Below are positions 34,400-46,076 of a DNA stretch of 64,000 nucleotides, in pieces. A model generated the notes under the pieces. That model was not told the DNA's origin and searched no databases. It saw only the letters and a program-made list of their open reading frames with translations. Source of the stretch: Pseudoscleropodium purum (Eukaryota; Streptophyta; Bryopsida; Hypnales; Brachytheciaceae); NCBI GenBank assembly GCA_963969395.1, contig OZ017801.1:8933611-8997610 (forward strand), in the 5' to 3' direction. Positions within the stretch are counted from its first letter, which is position 1. Each line of letters starts with the position of its first letter. The position numbers were made by a program, and so were the translations under genes.

Positions 34400-35110
34400 A
34401 TGGCAACGGCAGCTGGTGAATGGGTAAGAATCTTCTCCGACCATGATTCCCCTCTGCCTCAATTCATTTGGCAAGTCGGCTCCACCACTCTTAATCTCCT
34501 GCAAGCCCAGCCTCGATCAAGAATTGGTGATCCCGAACCAGACCAAGTTAGCGACAGTTGGAAGGAACTCGATGCAGCTTACCTTCCTCCCTCGTACGGC
34601 TGAAGAGTCCGTCTGCTTTCACAGGTATCGTTCGTGGGGTCAGAATCCTAGATATTAAGAGGACCAGGAATAGCCCACACCAATGCAGCTACGTGGGACC
34701 AGTCCAGGCATTAAATTTCGACCCAATTCGGTTTCGGTGGCGATGGGCAAATTAATGACACCCCGAAACTGAGCTACTCGGCCAAGCTGGGAAGGAGTCT
34801 TCTCACCCAAAACTGCTGCCCCAAGAAACCGATTCCTTCCAAGTGGCCTGGGATCCTCCCGGACACATTCTCTCCAGCATGGAAGACAGTCTGGAACAAA
34901 GTCTCCTCTCAGAAGGAGGCTACCTTTAACTGGTCTGTGTGACATAATGCTGTTGCTGTTAATACATGGAGGGCCAAGATAGCACCAGGAATCGATTTGA
35001 GTTGCATTTGTTGCACTCTGGGAGCAGATGAAAAGCCTTCCCATCAGTTTTTCCACTGTCCAAGGGCACAAGAAGTTTGGCTTCATGCCCGTACTCCCCA
35101 AATGAGCCTA
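34400..35110 (+). pseudogene. LINE-type ORF2 C-terminal remnant (zf-RVT region)
   Basis: In one frame from about 34760: KLSYSAKLGRSLL, then DTFSPAWKTVWNKVSSQKEA, then FNWSV-stop-HNAVAVNTWRAKIAP, then CICCTLGADEKPSHQFFHC, then AQEVWLHA. This is the W..vWk.....K..fNW...n.....W.r......C..C...E...H.F..C....vW pattern found after the RT domain in plant non-LTR retrotransposons. One stop falls where Trp is expected. An upstream ORF, 34400-34603 (FIWQVGSTTLNLL), may be part of the same protein in another frame. No RT core remains. Confidence 0.65.
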
Positions 35111-35575
35111 GGATGGTAGGAGAGCAGGGAGGTTGTGAATTGACATGCCCCCCACCAACATATGGGCACTTCTTCAACCAAGCTCAATAGAGAAACCTTC
35201 AAGCTTCTGGAACCCTTCTAATTTTTCCCTCTATTTGATCAAATCACTTTTGGGTTGTGATTGTGATTGGATTTAGAAATGGAAAAGAGGAAGAATAGAA
35301 AATGGAAAAGAACATAAGCTAATTTCAAGGATTTTAGCTTGTCATCAAGCCTATTGAGTGGGACACACTTGGAATGTTGTTGCCTCATTGAAAAGCAGCC
35401 CAACTCAATTTGATAGTATTTGACTTTGTGCCAACTTGTTAGCCACTAGAGTTGGATAGGCAATTAGTTGGAATTCTATGTATCCTCTCTTGCATCTTGT
35501 TTCCTTTTTTCATGCTTTGTTCTCTTCAGTTGTCTAGCCCTTGGGCTTGGTTGTTTGTTGGTGTTTTTTTTTCTT
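35111..35575. other. Intergenic stretch
   Basis: Nothing recognisable. Confidence 0.4.
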
Positions 35576-36778
35576 TTAACCCCTAAGTTCCCATTGTCCC
35601 CTCGGAGGACAAATCAAATTTCAGGCAAGTTCTTGTGACCTCAATTTTTGGTGAATTGTTTTGAAGCTTTCCCATGAGATAGAAAAATTGATTATCTACA
35701 TAGAAATATAATTTTTATTTCAATTGGTGCCCGGGAGCAAAAATTATACCACAAAAAGCTTGAAACTGAGCTCGACAAGTAGTACAAAAAAAATTGCAAA
35801 ATATCAAAATAAATTTTAATTTTTTTTCTCTTCTAAAATGTTTTGTTTTTGTCTATATGTGAAGCTTTGATTCTTTCTATTTGGACTAATAATGATAAAG
35901 TTAAGGACAATCCTGTTTTTCAAACAATTTTAGCATCTTCTTGAATAAACAACTTGTAGGTTTCATTTCTGAATGCAATTTTCACAATTTTCCACGTTTT
36001 GTTTTTGAGAATGTTGTTTTTGTTTGCTAAAACAATCTCACCATTGGGATTATTGACATTAGAAGAGTTTTGGAGGTCCAGAAGCTTGTTTCGGGCTTGT
36101 TCCCCCGCAATTGTTCCTTGCAACGAGGGAAACGATTTGCTGTTAGAATTTTCTTTTTCATAAAAGATCAGAAACAACAAAAATTTAGTCTCCAAATGCA
36201 AAAAAGAAATTGGTCAATGACATGGTAGGGTCTGAGCCACGTTAGACCACTGCGCCAAACCTATTCCTTGCATTCGCAAGCGATGATAACTCAAAGGCAT
36301 CCAAAGGCCCCAAAAATCTTCTAATGTTTTCAATCCCATCTTAGAGTTACTAACGATTTAGTTTTCTTTTCCAATCTTGGACCTACTTCTACTTAGAATT
36401 TTTTTAAAGAATGAAAATCAAGTGCTTTTTAAAAAAAAAAACTTCCCAAACTTTCAACTCAATTCTTCAACATTAAAAGTTTTAAATTCAAAGTCTGTAG
36501 TGCAAAAAAATTCGACAATTGGCGGTCAAAGTCATCTAAAATTGTAGGCCAATGTTTAAAAAAACTTTCTTTTTCAACTTTGAATGCTAATATCTTTCAA
36601 TCTATACAGTCAAACTTCATGAAATTTTTTCCACATAAGCTAAGACAAGTGAAGTGCAAGATCCTACGGTTAGATTCTAAAAAAATGATTTTTTTTTGTT
36701 TTCTTAAGTGAACGCAGCAAAAATGGCAGTTTTGAGTGGTTTTTGACAGAAAAATGGCCTTGGGACTTTAGGGGTTAA
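35576..36778. mobile_element. TTAA-flanked TIR element, 1.2 kb, with nested MITE
   Basis: Ends TTAACCCCTAAGTTCCC and GGGACTTTAGGGGTTAA are near-perfect inverted repeats with TTAA at both edges. It contains the 270-bp MITE at 36057-36326; without that it is ~930 bp, close to its relatives at 46077-47009 and 49632-50581. Its right part (TCTTTCAATCTA..., AATGGCAGTTTTG) is shared with both. No transposase ORF is seen. Confidence 0.7.
36057..36326 (+). mobile_element. MITE, CATTAGAAG family, copy A (270 bp)
   Basis: Starts CATTAGAAGAGTTTTGG and ends CCCCAAAAATCTTCTAATG, so the termini are inverted repeats of ~17 bp. The interior (TTGTTTCGGGCTTGTTCCC, TTAGTCTCCAAATGCAAAA) is shared with 44087-44375 and, inverted, with 61763-61996. 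Confidence 0.8.
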
Positions 36779-36879
36779 TGCAATGGTTCACCATTTGTTA
36801 TAAAAAAGAAAAAGAAAAAGCAACCCAGCTTGAGCCCACCAGAAGTTATGGCTTTTGGCATGGGTTGGAGGCTGGCCCA

Positions 36880-37810
36880 TATTGAGCATGCTCTTCACAT
36901 GACTTGATTGAATGTTTATGATCACTTTCTGTCACTCAAAAGCTTACTGTGGTCTACAACCTCGGTCCTCATTTGAAATTGCATAAGAAATTCACACAAC
37001 TTGTCATGATGATTTTAAGAGATTTGACTTTTGTAACCAAAGTGGTCCCACCTCAGCCTTTTAGAAAACTTTCATTCCTAATGAGTGGATAAATGCTTTG
37101 AAGTGACACACGTAGTACCCTTACCTTACTAGCAAGTATCTTTCTAGCAATTTCGTGAGAGAGGAGGTCCTGACCAACATCTAGAAACGATCTATTGCGC
37201 ATTGCCCAAATGACACGCATCACTGTCGACCTTTAAATTGAATACATTAGCGCAGGTTCACGAGCAGAACGTGAGTCTGTACAGAAGAAAGACTGATCCA
37301 GAACGATTGCTGACCTCACAGTCGGCTACAAATGATTTCAAGGCACTAGATACTGAAACGAGGAGGGACCAGAGCCTGTATCCTACCTCCGTCCCTGTTA
37401 CCAAAAGAAAGTCGCTGTGTTTTCGACAGTTATTCCACACGTTCTAAAGTGTCACAAAGAATCTTAGTTTTCGTGTCGGAAAATGTGTGGAACACATCAC
37501 CTTTCTTTTCTTTGGAGCAATTTGGTTGCACGCAAGAGGTTGGCTAGATGTCTATGGTCTCGGATCATTCAATGCAAATGCCGTTGTCTACTGTCACCAC
37601 AACCTTTAGTGTCCACAACCTCCCACTATCAAATTGCATATTAAATCCATACGTCTATAACATAAATTTTGAACAAACAGATTCAGCGTAAATTGATCAA
37701 TCACACTGTACATTACTGGGAACCACAAACATCATATTATCCCCAACGTATGTTAAATTGCCTAAAGTGACGCAAGCAGTATCCTTACCTCATTTCCATC
37801 AGTAGCTAGA
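36880..37810 (+). repeat. Segmental duplication, copy 1
   Basis: Shares long ordered blocks with 38930-39715: GTGGTCTACAACCTC, GGATAAATGCTTT, CCAACATCTAGAAA, TTCACGAGCAGAACGTGAGT, GGGACCAGAGCCTGT and TATCCCCAACGTATGTTAAA. It looks several hundred bp long and noncoding; the open frames inside overlap on both strands and carry no domain. Confidence 0.8.
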
Positions 37811-38519
37811 GAATCCGCAATGCAGGCTCATTACAGCAGTCTTGTAACGACAAAGGGCAGGGCGTGCCGTGAGTCCCGCATAGTGCCGGTGATTTCCCCG
37901 TCGTAGGCGCCCCAATACTGTGCTGGTTTACTAAACCTGGTTTCCCTTTCGTTCTGGCACTAGAATGACATATTCCATAACCTTGGTAGAGTTTTGCAAG
38001 TCACATTTGAAATTGAGAAAGCGCAAATGAATTTCTTGTATGCGCATGTTCTTCGTCCAGCTTGTCAGTCACCTTATTTTGTATAACACATTCTAGATCT
38101 GCAATCATACAAGAAATACAGAAATTAAGGAAGCAATGGAGCATCTTTCTGAAGTGCAGAATGGAGACTGAAATCTGAGCAACAGAGTTTGAACTTTCGA
38201 GTCATGACTGCACGTCATCCTGCTCCTGCTCATTGATTAAGAGGACTAACTCGATTACAGAGTAGCTCAAGGATTGAAAGCGTCTGAGGCTTCTACTTGA
38301 GTAATCACCGAGCTTTGATCAAGGCCATCATAGAACAAGACACTGGACATGGACGTCCGTAATAGGTTCCTGAAGGATAGCTCGAGTTCAGTTAAAAGCG
38401 GGCACTAATGGCAGTGCGAATGGGTCAAGGATTACAGAGCAAGAGCAGTTCAAAACTCAGAAGCACTGGTGGGATTGAATGAGAGATTTCTGGGTGGTCG
38501 CAAAAGAAGAGGAGGATGC

Positions 38520-38750
38520 CTACCCCCCAACACTTAGTGTGTGAGGTGGACACGGTCGCTTGCTGTAGAATCAAAAAAGAAATCATTTTGATAAATCAAT
38601 CTGTATAATGGACTCCATAAATGCCGGACTACATTGTTCAACAAAGTCATTTTTGAAGAAAAATTCACCTGTCACAGTGTTGGTGGTAACTTGACACTCA
38701 CAACGTGATAAGTTGAAATTCTTAAAGTTTCGAAGCTGAGATGCTCCAGA
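38520..38750 (-). pseudogene. Dirigent gene fragment (intron 1 / start of exon 2)
   Basis: Colinear with about 32905-33115 of the dirigent gene: the intron end, the splice acceptor CTACAG and the beginning of exon 2 (V-H-L-T-H on the minus strand, then a stop). The similarity then breaks off. Exons 1 and 3 are absent, so it is a decayed partial copy. Confidence 0.75.
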
Positions 38751-38929
38751 GAGTATATTGATCCTTTCTCGGAATTTTCATGAATCATAAGAAATTCAGG
38801 AGCTTGCTTGCCACTCCGATTGCCCCCCCTCCCAATGGGCAATGGCTTCATCACTGATTGGATCAATTTGAAATAAACACATAGTTCATTATACCAACGG
38901 CAGCTCATCTATAGATTCACTTAAACTCA

Positions 38930-39715
38930 CACTTGGTTGGACTTATTAGATGACTTGATTGTCTATGATCACTCATCTTTGAATGGAAATCAGAATTTAT
39001 CTACTGTCACTTATCGTGGTCTGATCTACAACCTCAGTCCCCATTTGCAATTGCAAAAGAAATTCATACACGATGTCATGATGATTTCAACAGATTTAAC
39101 TTCTGTACCCGAAGTGGTCTCCCTCAGTTATTTAGAAAAAACTCACTCCTACTGTGTGGATAAATGCTTTTTAAGTGACGCACGTCGTACCCTTATCTTA
39201 CTAGCAATTTCGAAAGAGAGAAAGAGACTAGGTCCTTACCAACATCTAGAAAGGATCTCTTGCGCACTGCCCAAATAACACGCATGATCGTCGACCTTAC
39301 ATTGGATACACAAGCGCATGTTCACGAGCAGAACGTGAGTACAGAAGACAGAAGACAGAAGACATAACGATTGTTGACCTACACAGCCGCTAAAAAATGA
39401 TGTCAAGGAATAGGATACTAAAACCAGTAGGGACCAGAGCCTGTCTCCTACACTCACCCCTGTGACCAAAAGGAACTCACTACCAAAGGGTGTTGTTTAC
39501 GATACTTCTGTCGACAGTTTTTCCGCACTAAAGTGTGGCAAAAAAATCTAAGTATTCAAATTGCGTATTAAATTCATAAGTCTACGATATAAATTTTAAA
39601 TAAACAGATTCAGCCTACAGGGATCCCCAAACATTACATTATCCCCAACGTATGTTAAACTGCTTAAAGTGACACGCAAACAGTATCCTTACCTCATTTC
39701 CATCATTAGCGTCTG
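38930..39715 (+). repeat. Segmental duplication, copy 2
   Basis: The second copy of the 36880-37810 block, slightly shorter, with indels including an ACAGAAG triplication near 39345-39365. It lies directly beside the dirigent fragment. Confidence 0.8.
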
Positions 39716-39734
39716 CAGAAACCAATTAATCATG

Positions 39735-40450
39735 CGTCAAAGAGCATCAGCAGTCGCAAATAATGTAAAAAACGATATTCACATGTAGGTGCACGGCACC
39801 GAACCTAATGAACTATGCGTTTGTTTCAAATTGTAGTTCGATCATACACCAATACTAGAAGCAGACCTCGAAAATATCCAACGATAATGATTCATGACCA
39901 CCTGAGTGTCATTAAGTTCTCTCGATTGAGTAAAACGCTAAAGTATCGTAAGAAAAAGCCACATGAGACTCCTAGCCCTAAAAATTTGAGAATCTGCACA
40001 AACCCGAAATTGGTCCAAATTCATTTACTTCTGGTATCCTTCATGACCCAAAGAGCATCACGAGTCAGACAACTGTTGAAAAAGGGCATTCACAAGTAAG
40101 TGCACGCCAGAGAAGCTAATGAACTACGTGTTTATTTCCAAAGGAGCAAATTGTCGTTGGATCTTACACCAATACTAGAAGCAGACGTCGAAAATATCAA
40201 ACGATATTGATCCATCACCACATGAGTGTCAGACTGCCTTAAGCTCCCTCAATTGAGTAAAACTCTAGATTATCTTGAGAAGAAACCACATGAGACCCCT
40301 ATTGATCACTTCTGTCATCCTTCCCAGGTTCATCGTTTATGTCATACGCCTTCCCCACCACATACTGCCGTCCGTTCCCAGGCGTCGCCGGCATGAGACT
40401 CCTAGCCCTAAAAAATTTGCACAAACCCTAAACTGGTCCTACTTGATTGA
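39735..40450 (+). repeat. Tandem ~300-bp repeats with copied gene end
   Basis: Units share CACCAATACTAGAAGCAGAC, CCACATGAGACYCCTA and CCCAAAGAGCATCA-type blocks at ~39735-40045 and ~40045-40320. A third partial unit, at 40395-40450, repeats CATGAGACTCCTAGCCC. At about 40318-40394 a copy of the last ~75 bp of the neighbouring gene (CCAGGTTCATCG...CCCAGGCGT) is embedded. Confidence 0.7.
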
Positions 40451-40876
40451 TCACTTCTGGTACCCTTCCCCAGGTTCATCGTTCATGTGATACGCCTTCC
40501 CCATCACATACTGCCGTCCATTCCCAGGCGTGGCCGTCAATCCCTCCATCTCCTTTGCCAACGCCACAGGGTCCACCTCTTCCGTCGTGACCTTCACACT
40601 CCTCTTCCGATCGCGCGTGTGGTACTTGATGTCGAAGACGGTGCTGGTCTCGGCGTGTGGAATGGAAGGGCGCACGGGCATCGTGGCGGGGGCGATCTTG
40701 CGGTAATCCTTGGCGTCGGGGACAGATTCCAGAAACTCCGAAGTCGCGGTTGGGCCTGTGATGGACCACGGCTTCAATAGACTCTGGAGGAACGACTTGC
40801 CGGTGGCGATGGGGTCCTTCGGGAGAAAGTGGCGAGCCTTTCCGACCAAGCCCTTGGGGGTAATCTTGCTCGCCAT
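40451..40876 (-). CDS. Small intronless protein, possibly complex I NDUFA7/B14.5a
   Basis: An uninterrupted 141-aa ORF from MASKITPKGLVGKARHF to GEGYQK. It is clearly GC-richer than its surroundings, as real exons are here, and basic at the N-terminus. The segment FDIKYHTRDRKRSVKV resembles the YYxTRDgrRev pattern of NDUFA7 (B14.5a), an accessory subunit of mitochondrial complex I, and the length (~110-140 aa) suits that family. There is no transmembrane segment. I chose MASK as start; an in-frame ATG at 41009-41011 would add a 45-residue, Leu/Pro-rich N-terminus that looks less natural but could be a transit peptide. The overlapping frame (40476-41015) is a GC-rich shadow. The family call is from memory of one motif and is uncertain; that it is a real gene is more secure. 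Confidence 0.55.
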   Translation of the reverse strand: MASKITPKGLVGKARHFLPKDPIATGKSFLQSLLKPWSITGPTATSEFLESVPDAKDYRKIAPATMPVRPSIPHAETSTVFDIKYHTRDRKRSVKVTTEEVDPVALAKEMEGLTATPGNGRQYVMGKAYHMNDEPGEGYQK

Positions 40877-41089
40877 CGCAGCGCAAGGCCAGGCAAGTAG
40901 TACAGAAAATGAACGAGACGGGTTTGGGAGGAGGAGTGTGAGGGGAGAGAGTAGCAAGTGTGAACGCGTCTTCATGGTGGAGTCGGTCACCGAAGCCCGC
41001 TCGGTTTTCATCCATCTTGGATGGAAAAATCCAGTTGAGGACGGCCTGGTGAAGCTACTGTATTCAGTTTACATCTATCGACATGGATG

Positions 41090-42184
41090 AAACATGCAAA
41101 ATGTGGATGAAGACATATGTATTTATACTAAAGTGCAAAAATCTGTCTAGAATAGAACAATATCGTCCCTAGATTTGAAAGTCATTGAGCGATTTCATTC
41201 ATGGAAAATAGGCAATTCTATTACCTAATATTCCCTCAAAAATTTGTATAAATTTTAAGCAATAAATCACCTAATAAAAATACTAATTTGATTGTATTTC
41301 AATCAAGAATATTTCATTCAATCTATTACATCTATTTCTAGTAAGTACATAGGATTAGGATTTCATCCATCATTCAAAGTATCATATTTTTTCCACATTA
41401 TTTTTCATCTATTTGTTTATACAAAATCCCAATGTCTTTCCCACAATTACTCAATGAAACCTTATAAGACGGTGAAACTTTTTTGGTATCATTGCATTGC
41501 AATGGAATTTGTTCTAACTAAATACATTATAGTAAGGGAAGGGTAGTCTTTGGGTACCATGGAATAGTGTTAGGGTGCCTAAGGTTCACATTGGCACCAA
41601 GCTAGTATTATTATGGACTTATTCTGATACTACTCTATGGTGCCCATAGACCACCTTTTCTACTAATTAGTGATGCAAATTTGGTCTCTATTTCAATAAG
41701 GTTTTCATCTACACAACTTAATTTTTCATTTTTTTCATCCATTTATTCTTACTAAATCCTAATGACATCCCCACAACTTCTCAACGGAATCTTGCATGTT
41801 GATGAAACCTTTTACACTCGCATTATTTATTTTTGTAGTTGATTATAATAGTAGATGATATTATATTTGAACCAAACTTTGTGTGTCATTTTATGTTTAA
41901 AAAATGAACAAAATATGACTATACTTTCTAAAATTCAAATTGACAAAAAATTTTAATTCTTTAAAAAATTAAATTAAAATTGAGTAGATACTAAGAGAAA
42001 AATAATGAAAACTTCAAGTTAAAATTGATAGAATTGGCTACAATGAATTTGAGGTGGTATCACTACCTAGAATTTAAATGAAAAATGTATATATTTTAAA
42101 TAAACAAAATCTACACTATTGAATGAATTTGATGCAATACTAAGATTGATTCATATAAATTACTATATGGCTTGGCTTATAGAT
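41090..42184. other. AT-rich intergenic stretch
   Basis: Upstream side of the 40451-40876 gene. No gene or element recognised. Confidence 0.45.
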
Positions 42185-42680
42185 GATTAGAAGTAGGAGA
42201 CATAGCATTGATCCATTGACATTAGATTGTACATTTCCTAGGATTTAGTTTTTGGCCCATTGAGATTTTGGGTCTTCATATGTATTCACAAGCACAAATC
42301 ATAGTGAAAAAATCATTTTTAGACAATGGTTTTTTGTTAAATTTGCATGTTTTTAGGTGTGTTAGTTTCAACCAAGATTTAATACAAACCCATGGTCTTA
42401 GATGGATTTTTAGCATTAATTTGTATTAGTATTGGGTACTTGCTACAATAGCCTATCCAAGAGTTGTTTAGCACCTCTTCATTCACCGTTATAAATGAGA
42501 CTGCCAAATTTGCTCTCATTGATAGTAGTGCATTTTTCTTTACTATTATGTATATGTACAATTCAATATAGTTACTATTTGACACTTGATTTTCTCTCTC
42601 CAAAGCAATAATAAATCCGAGATGGAACTTTCTATTTTTATATAAACTTCCAAAAAGTTGCCAACCTTCTATTACATGCA
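42185..42680 (+). repeat. Diverged copy of AP2M 3' flank
   Basis: Parallels 29740-30130 block by block, in the same orientation, from GATGATTAGAAGTAGGA to TTGCCAACC. No AP2M coding sequence accompanies it. Confidence 0.65.
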
Positions 42681-42960
42681 CTTATAGGTTTTGTTCAATC
42701 TCTAATAGGAATCTTGCAATCATTAGGCTTGGTTATCTCAAACACCCAAACATCTCTCAAACACCTAATTGACCTCTCAAACCTTAAAAGTAGAGAATTG
42801 TAGTGGTCAATTAGGCCCTCCAAGCTTCTAGGGGGAAAAATCATCATATTAGTATGAACCTCTACTTATTATAATTTAAACACTCATTTTATGGCTTTTT
42901 GACTATAAATTTTACTAAAATTAAGCAAAAGAAAGAAAAGAAAATTGAAACTAGAGTGAT

Positions 42961-42968
42961 AAATTAGC
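42961..42968 (+). repeat. 8-bp target-site duplication (left), TAAATTAG
   Basis: An identical copy at 43171-43178 brackets the element at 42969-43170. Confidence 0.9.
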
Positions 42969-43170
42969 AGGGTGGACAGGACGATCGGATGTCCGGGACG
43001 TCCGGACACGGACGCTGTGTCTGCAGCGTCCGCTGACATTCGCGGACGCCGTCCGCCCGTCCGCCCCACCCGTCCGCCTTCCGACAACAGGAGGGACACT
43101 GCGTCCGTGCGGACGGATGTCCGGATTACAAACGCCTTTTTCGGGCGGACGTAGAGATTCGTCAACCCTG
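42969..43170. mobile_element. GC-rich hAT-type MITE (202 bp)
   Basis: Terminal inverted repeats CAGGGTGGAC and GTCAACCCTG, with a perfect 8-bp TSD, are the hallmarks of hAT-superfamily elements. The interior is very GC-rich in otherwise AT-rich DNA and is built from many GTCCG/CGGAC words in both orientations, so single strands would fold strongly. It encodes no transposase. The intact TSD suggests recent insertion. Confidence 0.9.
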
Positions 43171-43178
43171 TAAATTAG

Positions 43179-44033
43179 GAGTTTAGAATAGTACAACAAA
43201 TCTACAATAATTTTGATCGACAACCCAAAGTTGATGCAAGAGCTTTCCCTTCTAGTATTCATAGTATTCAATGTCAAGACCCCACAAAACACTACAAAAT
43301 TAACCAATCATTTTTACAATCATCATTTAACAATGTTGTTAATTTTATAATTTGTGTCTCTTATAAGTAGAGTGTGAATGCATAATGCGTACAATAAAAC
43401 TATAATTTGTTGAAGTCCTAATTAGAAGTCTTGTAATTATAGAATGTTTAACAAAATGATTGTAGACAACTTTAGCATTGTGTGTTTTGACTTGTATAAG
43501 AATTTGACAAGTTGGAATTAGTGTTATAGTTGTTTTGTGAGTGAGCTTAACAAAAGTATGAAGAAAATTAAATCCAAGGTGGTGATGAAAGATTGTGAGT
43601 TTTGTTAGAAGAGAAAACAATACAAATCAATTTATAATGATGAATATATTCAAAGTACTTTGTGAATGGAGTAGCCCTGTGGTGTAAAAAAAGAGAAAGA
43701 AACCAATTCTTGTAAAAACATTAAAGTTAATTTAAAACATGTACAATTTTGAAGAATAGGAATTGAAAGATAAATTAATCTTATCTTTGTGCCCTTTAAT
43801 TGGGGAGTAGAAAATTTTGTAATTAGACAATTTGGAAGGATTTATTGAATCTAGTTGTGATTGATGTTGAAAATCTTTGGTTGAGTTGATTGACTTAGAA
43901 TGTTATTAGCATCCTACTTAATTTTTAATCTCCATGTTCAAACTTAATGGTAGAATTTATTTATTCTATTTGGAATATATTGAATCTTTCTACAAAGGTC
44001 AAAAATGCTTGGCTTGGGCATTTAGAGGTTAAT
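43179..44033. other. AT-rich intergenic stretch
   Basis: No gene. The final bases (GGGCATTTAGAGGTTAA, ending about 44033) look like a right terminus of the TTAA element family whose left end I did not find. Confidence 0.4.
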
Positions 44034-44375
44034 CATTAGATGTTTTTTGGGGGGCAGGAGGGTTGTTTGGGCTTGTTCCCGACACTCATTAGAAGAGTTT
44101 TGGGGGGTCCAGAAGCCTGTTTCGGGCCTGTTCCCACGTAGCTGTTCCCCGCAGTGAAGGCAATGGCCCACTATTAGAATTCTTTTTTTCATAAAAAATA
44201 AAATAAAATAATTTTAGTCTCCAAATGCAAAAAAATATTTATTTTTTATTTTTTATTTTTGGTCAATGATGTGGCAGGGGCTTGGCCACATCAAACTACT
44301 GCGCTGAACTTGTTCCCTATATTTGCAGGTTGTAATAACTTGTAGGCATCCAGAGGCCCCAAAAATCTTCTAATG
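44034..44375 (+). mobile_element. MITE, CATTAGAAG family, copy B with doubled head
   Basis: The full copy spans 44087-44375, from CATTAGAAGAGTTTTGGGG to CCCCAAAAATCTTCTAATG. Immediately before it, 44034-44086 is a partial second head (CATTAGATG...CTTGTTCCC), as if two copies were joined or one end was duplicated. Confidence 0.75.
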
Positions 44376-46076
44376 GTTCCCTGAGCAGTTTAGAAACGGT
44401 CACTACTAGATTTTTTTGTTTTGAAAATTTGAAATTTGAAAATGCAAAAAAAAATTGAATTTATTTTTTTATTTTTTTAAATAAAAATAAAAAAGTGGTG
44501 TGGCAATCGCTATGCTACATCACGTAGCTACTATGGGGTAGTGCACTACAGTAAGGAATGCAGATTCACGTAGGGGAGCTCACAGTCCTCTAGAGGGGCT
44601 GGATCTCATCTAATGTGTCATTTTCAAATTCCAAGAATGCTATTGAATACATCTTTGCATTGAACTGCAAATCACTTCATTGTTTCAAAGAAGATACATT
44701 TAAACTACCTACATGATCATAGGAGAATCTTTTCTTTTATAGACATGCATATTTCTAGTACATTTAGTAATAATTTAATTTAATTTTGTGAGTATTGGAT
44801 TGATGATTTTAATTTCTAGATCTTTTAATTTATATTCTTGTTTGAAGGTGCTTGATGCCAGTTTGTATTTATTTTGTTCAACTTCTTAATCAAATTCTAA
44901 AAATGAGGATTGGGTCAATTTTCTTAGAAATTTTGGATTAAATGTTATTTATGAAGATCATTGGTTAAATGGATTGAAAAAAACTATATGTTTTATATTT
45001 GAATTACTGAAAGGGAATAATAATGAATATGAAATTAGAATAAAGTTTATTAAAATAGAAATAAAAAATTGATCTTGATAAAAAAATTTAAGACAAGAAT
45101 AGTAGTTTCAAATTTGACATTTTTATAATGTTTTATTGGGTTTTGAATTGTAGAGAAGGTCAATAATTTGAATGCATTAAAAGCTTGCAACACTGAGGAG
45201 ACACTAAATTGAGATATTCATTCACTAATCAATGAGTTTCATGAGGAGTTTATAACTATTTCATATGGAGTACTCAATCTTTCAATCACAAGATATGTCT
45301 TTACTAATTAGTGAGTTTTAGGTGGTCATGTGGAGTATTTCTTCAATTACAAGATCTAAGAGCAATTTGGTCAAGAGTTTGATGTAGAATATTTTGAATC
45401 TTAGACTCTCTTTGTAGTTTGTTTGCTTCACCTAATAAATATCTCTTATATCTTTTCAATTTTCTATTACTTTTTACCATAATATTAGGTACAATGCAAA
45501 AATGCTTTCACAATTTTATTTTGGGCTACTATCTAATATTGCACATTGCAACAATGGAAATGATGAGATTCCGGGCTTTTCTTTTGCCTTCTGGTGCTAG
45601 TTTGCACCAAGAGATGTCGTTGGGTGAAATGAATATTAAAAAAATGGATGAAATTGGATGTCGTCATTACATTGACATCTAATGGTGAGGGGCTAGAGCC
45701 AATTGGTGGTTGTCGAGTTGAAGTCTCATATTCATGTCGCTAAGGCTTTAAGGTTGTAGCCCTTGAATCCATATAATTACTGCCCACTAAGTTCAATTGA
45801 GTAACTCAATGTACTTGTCTTTGAGCAGATCTCCATGCCAATCTTCTTCCCTAATATGAGAATTTATCCCCTTTGGTTGTGACGTTGGATTGCATGTTGT
45901 TGCCACTACGTTTTGAAGGGGAGGTTATTAGTTCTTTCAATTGATCTTGACAAGAGTGGGTTATAATTTTCGCCTTTAAAGTTTACATAGTAGAGGCCAA
46001 TTCCACAACGTAGCCTTCATGGCAACATAGGAAGAACGAGTAGAGTGCAATTGTAAGGAGTTTTGCTTCCACTTTG
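44376..46076. other. AT-rich intergenic stretch
   Basis: No supported gene; the ORF at 45419-45682 has no domain or splice context. Confidence 0.4.

Noticed and set aside
40476..41015. 179-codon ORF overlapping the small gene in another frame
   Set aside because: His/Arg/Gly-rich composition typical of a shadow frame of GC-rich coding DNA.
42884..43307. Arg/Pro-rich ORFs over the GC-rich island
   Set aside because: They arise from repeated GTCCG words of the hAT MITE and cross its borders.
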